A stretch of 64,000 nt of DNA from positions 217,024 to 281,023 of the forward strand of contig JAFXUJ010000014.1 in NCBI GenBank assembly GCA_017525025.1. Direction: 5' to 3'. Below the pieces are notes generated by a model. It was not told where the DNA came from, made no database searches, and was given only the letters and a program-made list of their open reading frames with translations. Positions 63,679 to 64,000 of the stretch are shown piece after piece; positions within the stretch are counted from its first letter, which is position 1; each line of letters starts with the position of its first letter. Both the position numbers and the translations under genes were made by a program. This DNA is from Elusimicrobiaceae bacterium (GTDB lineage: Bacteria > Elusimicrobiota > Elusimicrobia > Elusimicrobiales > Elusimicrobiaceae).

Positions 63679-64000
63679 ATGGCCAAGCCTCACGACCTAT
63701 TAGTACAGATTAGCTGAACACATTACTGTGCTTACACACTCTGCCTATCAACCCGGTAGTCTTCCGGGGGTCTTCTGGGTAGTTAATCTACCAGGGAAAC
63801 CTTATCTTGAGGCGGGTTTCACGCTTATATGCTTTCAGCGTTTATCCCTACCGAACACCGCTAATCAGCTATGCCTGTTTACAGACAACTGATATACAGG
63901 AGGTTCGTTCATCCAGGCCCTCTCGTACTATGGACACCTCCTCTCAAGTTTCCTGCGCATACAACAGATAGAGACCGTACTGTCTCACGACGTACTGAAC
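63679..64000 (-). rRNA. 23S ribosomal RNA, 3' end (partial)
   Basis: Minus-strand sequence contains the sarcin-ricin loop AGTACGAGAGG (about 63920-63930) and the conserved 3' terminus ending GTCGTGAGGCTTGGCC. The rest continues beyond the window. The 3' end is placed by analogy with E. coli and may be off by several bases. Confidence 0.93.

Noticed and set aside
1..64000. CRISPR array
   Set aside because: No set of regularly spaced 20-40 bp repeats was seen; the only short repeats are in the ankyrin gene, terminators and fusA ends.
1..64000. Insertion sequence, transposase, phage or integrase genes
   Set aside because: No protein in the window resembles these; the mobile-looking features lack their own enzymes.

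Overview
The window reads as chromosomal DNA of an anaerobic, rod-shaped, diderm bacterium, most likely a member of the Elusimicrobiota related to gut Elusimicrobium. The basis is inference from four things: a type IV pilin with a long cysteine-containing C-terminus of a kind I associate with Elusimicrobium, outer-membrane beta-barrel genes, a 2-oxoacid:ferredoxin oxidoreductase typical of amino-acid or peptide fermenters, and a complete MreB/RodA elongation machinery. Phylum assignment from memory is moderate confidence; the partial 23S rRNA at the right end would settle it.

Layout. 1-2.9 kb: end of an unknown gene, then a four-gene 2-oxoacid:ferredoxin oxidoreductase operon (minus). 2.9-3.5 kb: free methionine sulfoxide reductase and tRNA-Phe (plus). 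3.5-9 kb: a minus-strand operon of lipoate ligase, a membrane metalloprotease-like protein, an AsmA-like protein, pyrE and an RlmI-type methyltransferase. 9-11.9 kb: a large ankyrin-repeat protein (plus) lying between the lipoate ligase and the glycine cleavage genes gcvT-H-PA-PB (12-16.3 kb, minus). 16.3-19.7 kb: a YgjP-type metallopeptidase, a type IV pilin whose promoter holds a 12-nt homopolymer, a secreted protein resembling a dead trypsin, and a split chromate transporter. 19.7-28.3 kb: cell-wall elongation cluster mreC-mreD-mrdA-rodA-(DUF2344)-rng-amidase. 28.3-45 kb: mreB joined to the S10-spc-alpha ribosomal super-operon (rpsJ to rplQ), with adk, map, infA and rpoA. 45-49 kb: a plus-strand island of apt, a small pilin-like protein, a trypsin-fold protease with cysteine in the nucleophile position, an outer-membrane protein with a structured leader, and a small secreted protein framed by two copies of the fusA 3' end. 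49-61.4 kb: rplJ-rplL-rpoB-rpoC-rpsL-rpsG-fusA. 61.6-63.3 kb: a WaaP/InaA-like kinase and a second outer-membrane protein with the same kind of leader. 63.3-64 kb: 5S and the 3' end of 23S rRNA (minus).

The strongest unexplained signal is a pair of homologous structured RNA elements of about 200 nt, 15 kb apart (47143-47353 and 62464-62664), each just upstream of a paralogous outer-membrane beta-barrel gene. Helices covary between the two copies, the last helix is an intrinsic terminator, and the terminator loop is complementary over 10 nt to an upstream segment (candidate pseudoknot). An 8-nt alternative pairing could act as antiterminator. I recognise no known RNA family in it. Other notable signals are the fusA-end direct repeats around a single cargo gene, several genes whose -10 box lies exactly where the ATG would be the transcription start (leaderless mRNAs), the poly-T promoter spacer of the pilin gene, and a long rod-like RNA between secY and adk.

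Most promoters I could find carry an extended -10 of the form TGnTAnnnT. Start sites were chosen by ribosome-binding sites and neighbouring stops; many genes overlap by ATGA or TAATG, indicating translational coupling.
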